Assembly: GCA_002394465.1 (NCBI GenBank)
Contig: DGTU01000097.1
Location: forward strand, 1 to 6,228
Source: Treponema sp. UBA4328
GTDB taxonomy: Bacteria > Spirochaetota > Spirochaetia > Treponematales > Treponemataceae
Direction of reading: 5' to 3'
DNA length: 6,228 bases
How positions within the stretch are numbered: the first letter of the stretch is position 1; the number at the start of each line of letters is the position of its first letter. Positions 5,066 through 6,228 of the stretch are shown piece by piece. Both the position numbers and the translations under genes were made by a program. The notes beneath the pieces are model-generated. The model worked only from the letters and a program-made list of their open reading frames with translations, did not search any database and was not told where the DNA came from.

Positions 5066-6228
5066 TCAGTCCAGTGATGAAAGTGAAACCGGCTGAGGTG
5101 ACGTAGTAGCGTTTTCAAGCTTTGCGTACTCTGCCAGAAGTTCTTTCTGTCTGGAGCTCATGTGATCCGGAATCTGAATCAGCATTTTAACGTAAAGGTC
5201 GCCCTTTCTTGTTGAACCTGTATACGGTACGCCTTCACCCTTTATCTTGTACATCTTGCCGTGCTGGGTTCCAGCAGGAAGCTTGAACTCAACTTTCTTG
5301 CCGTCAAGGGTTGTAATTTCGATTGTTGCACCGAGGGCAGCCTGAGCCATCGTAACCGGAACTGCACAGTACAGATCCTGATCACTCCTCTCAAAGCACC
5401 TGTGCGGCTCGATGTGAAGAATTACGACAAGGTCACCTGCAGGTCCGCCGTTCTGTCCGGAATTTCCCTGGTGAGGAATCGTAATGCGTTTTTCGTCACT
5501 TACACCGGCAGGAATATTCAGGGTTACGGTTTTTGTCTTTTCTTCAAAACCTGTTCCGCGGCATTTAGGACACGGAGATTCTACTGTTGAACCTGTACCG
5601 CGGCAGGTAGGACAGGTCTGCTGAACCTGGAAGAATGCCATTCCCTTTGTAATCTGACCGACGCCGCCACATGTAGGACATACTATGCGCTTTTTGCCCT
5701 TCGCTGCACCGGTTCCCTTACATTCAGTACATGATTCTTCGTGACGGAAGTGGATTTCTGTCTTGCATCCGTAAACTGCATCCTTGAATGAAAGCTTAAG
5801 GTCATAGCGGAGGCTTTCACCCTGTCTCGGATCCGTAGGAGAAGCACGGCGTGAAGATCTTCTTGAACCGCCGCCGCCAAAGAGATTGTCAAAAATATCT
5901 CCGAATCCGCCGCCACCGCCGAAGAGGTCGCTGAAATCATGGAAGGCACGGCTTGAACCGAATCCACCGCCGCCAAAGCCGCCTGCTCCGCCGGCACCGC
6001 CGTCAAGGCCTGCAAAACCATACTGATCATAAATCTGACGTTTCTTGTCATCAGAGAGAACTTCATAGGCTTCAGTTGCTTCCTTGAACTTTTCCTCGGC
6101 TTCCTTGTTGCCCGGGTTTACATCCGGATGATATTTCTTTGCCAGCTGCCTGTATGCCTTTTTCAGTTCCGCTTCGGATGCATCCTTTCCTACGCCAAGA
6201 ACCTCATAATAATCTCGTTTATCTGCCA
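5066..6228 (-). CDS. dnaJ: Chaperone DnaJ (Hsp40), complete but for the first base of the start codon
   Basis: DnaJ delivers unfolded clients to DnaK and stimulates its ATPase in the cytoplasm. The window ends on TG of the initiation codon, with ADKRDYYEVLGV following, so 387 residues are predicted against 376 in E. coli. The J domain (2-70) has the essential HPD at 34-36. A long Gly/Phe-rich region spans about 71-121 and includes the DIF-type motifs FSDLFG and DIFDNLFG. The zinc-binding domain has all four CXXCXGXG repeats: CTECKGTG (167), CPTCGGVG (184), CPTCRGTG (206) and CPKCRGTG (220). The C-terminal client-binding domains follow (about 230-355). It is therefore a type I Hsp40. dnaK or grpE may lie upstream but cannot be seen. 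The M28 peptidase gene follows after one base. Confidence 0.97.
   Translation of the reverse strand, partial: ADKRDYYEVLGVGKDASEAELKKAYRQLAKKYHPDVNPGNKEAEEKFKEATEAYEVLSDDKKRQIYDQYGFAGLDGGAGGAGGFGGGGFGSSRAFHDFSDLFGGGGGFGDIFDNLFGGGGSRRSSRRASPTDPRQGESLRYDLKLSFKDAVYGCKTEIHFRHEESCTECKGTGAAKGKKRIVCPTCGGVGQITKGMAFFQVQQTCPTCRGTGSTVESPCPKCRGTGFEEKTKTVTLNIPAGVSDEKRITIPHQGNSGQNGGPAGDLVVILHIEPHRCFERSDQDLYCAVPVTMAQAALGATIEITTLDGKKVEFKLPAGTQHGKMYKIKGEGVPYTGSTRKGDLYVKMLIQIPDHMSSRQKELLAEYAKLENATTSPQPVSLSSLD

Noticed and set aside
5066..5641. Possible truncated or frameshifted DnaJ
   Set aside because: The frame is continuous from 5066 to the right edge with J domain, Gly/Phe region and all four zinc motifs. 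The short version merely begins at an internal Met.
5683..6066. Minus-strand open frame of 127 codons inside dnaJ
   Set aside because: It is an out-of-frame reading of the J, Gly/Phe-rich and zinc-finger coding region. The true dnaJ frame runs unbroken through it.

Overview
All genes in this window lie on the minus strand, so in order of transcription it reads from the right edge to the left: dnaJ, an M28-family metallopeptidase, a cation:proton antiporter fused to a PTS EIIA domain, argG, a palindromic repeat block ending in a terminator, and a hicA-hicB toxin-antitoxin pair cut by the left edge. The protein types, moderate GC content and AT-rich intergenic regions suggest a host-associated Treponema-like spirochaete. 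That assignment is inferred from protein resemblance alone, and no rRNA or other marker is present to fix it.

Right part (4183-6228). dnaJ is complete except for the first base of its start codon, which lies just outside the window. The M28 peptidase ATG follows the dnaJ stop after one base, so the two are probably translated together. A weak hairpin covers the peptidase stop codon.

Middle (1850-4182). The antiporter carries the CPA2 Asp-Asp pair in its membrane half and an intact phosphorylatable-histidine motif in its EIIA half. Its probable promoter ends a few bases before the ATG, with no Shine-Dalgarno sequence visible. The 123-base gap before argG holds two ARG-box-like operators about three helical turns apart and a possible promoter between and over them, which points to arginine-responsive control of argG.

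Left part (1-586). argG ends two bases from a block of three related palindromic repeats (413-585). Two of these share the same two-hairpin architecture with compensatory base changes. A strong intrinsic terminator at 368-395 closes the argG transcript. hicA then has a perfect-consensus sigma-70-type promoter (TTGACA, 17 bp, TATAAT) whose predicted transcription start falls on the hicA ATG, with a 12-bp tandem repeat in the spacer as a candidate operator. hicB starts one base after hicA, and only 13 codons are visible.

I saw no wholly new multi-gene system. The most unusual signals are the covarying repeat block, the leaderless-looking hicA promoter with its tandem repeat, and the ARG-box pair.
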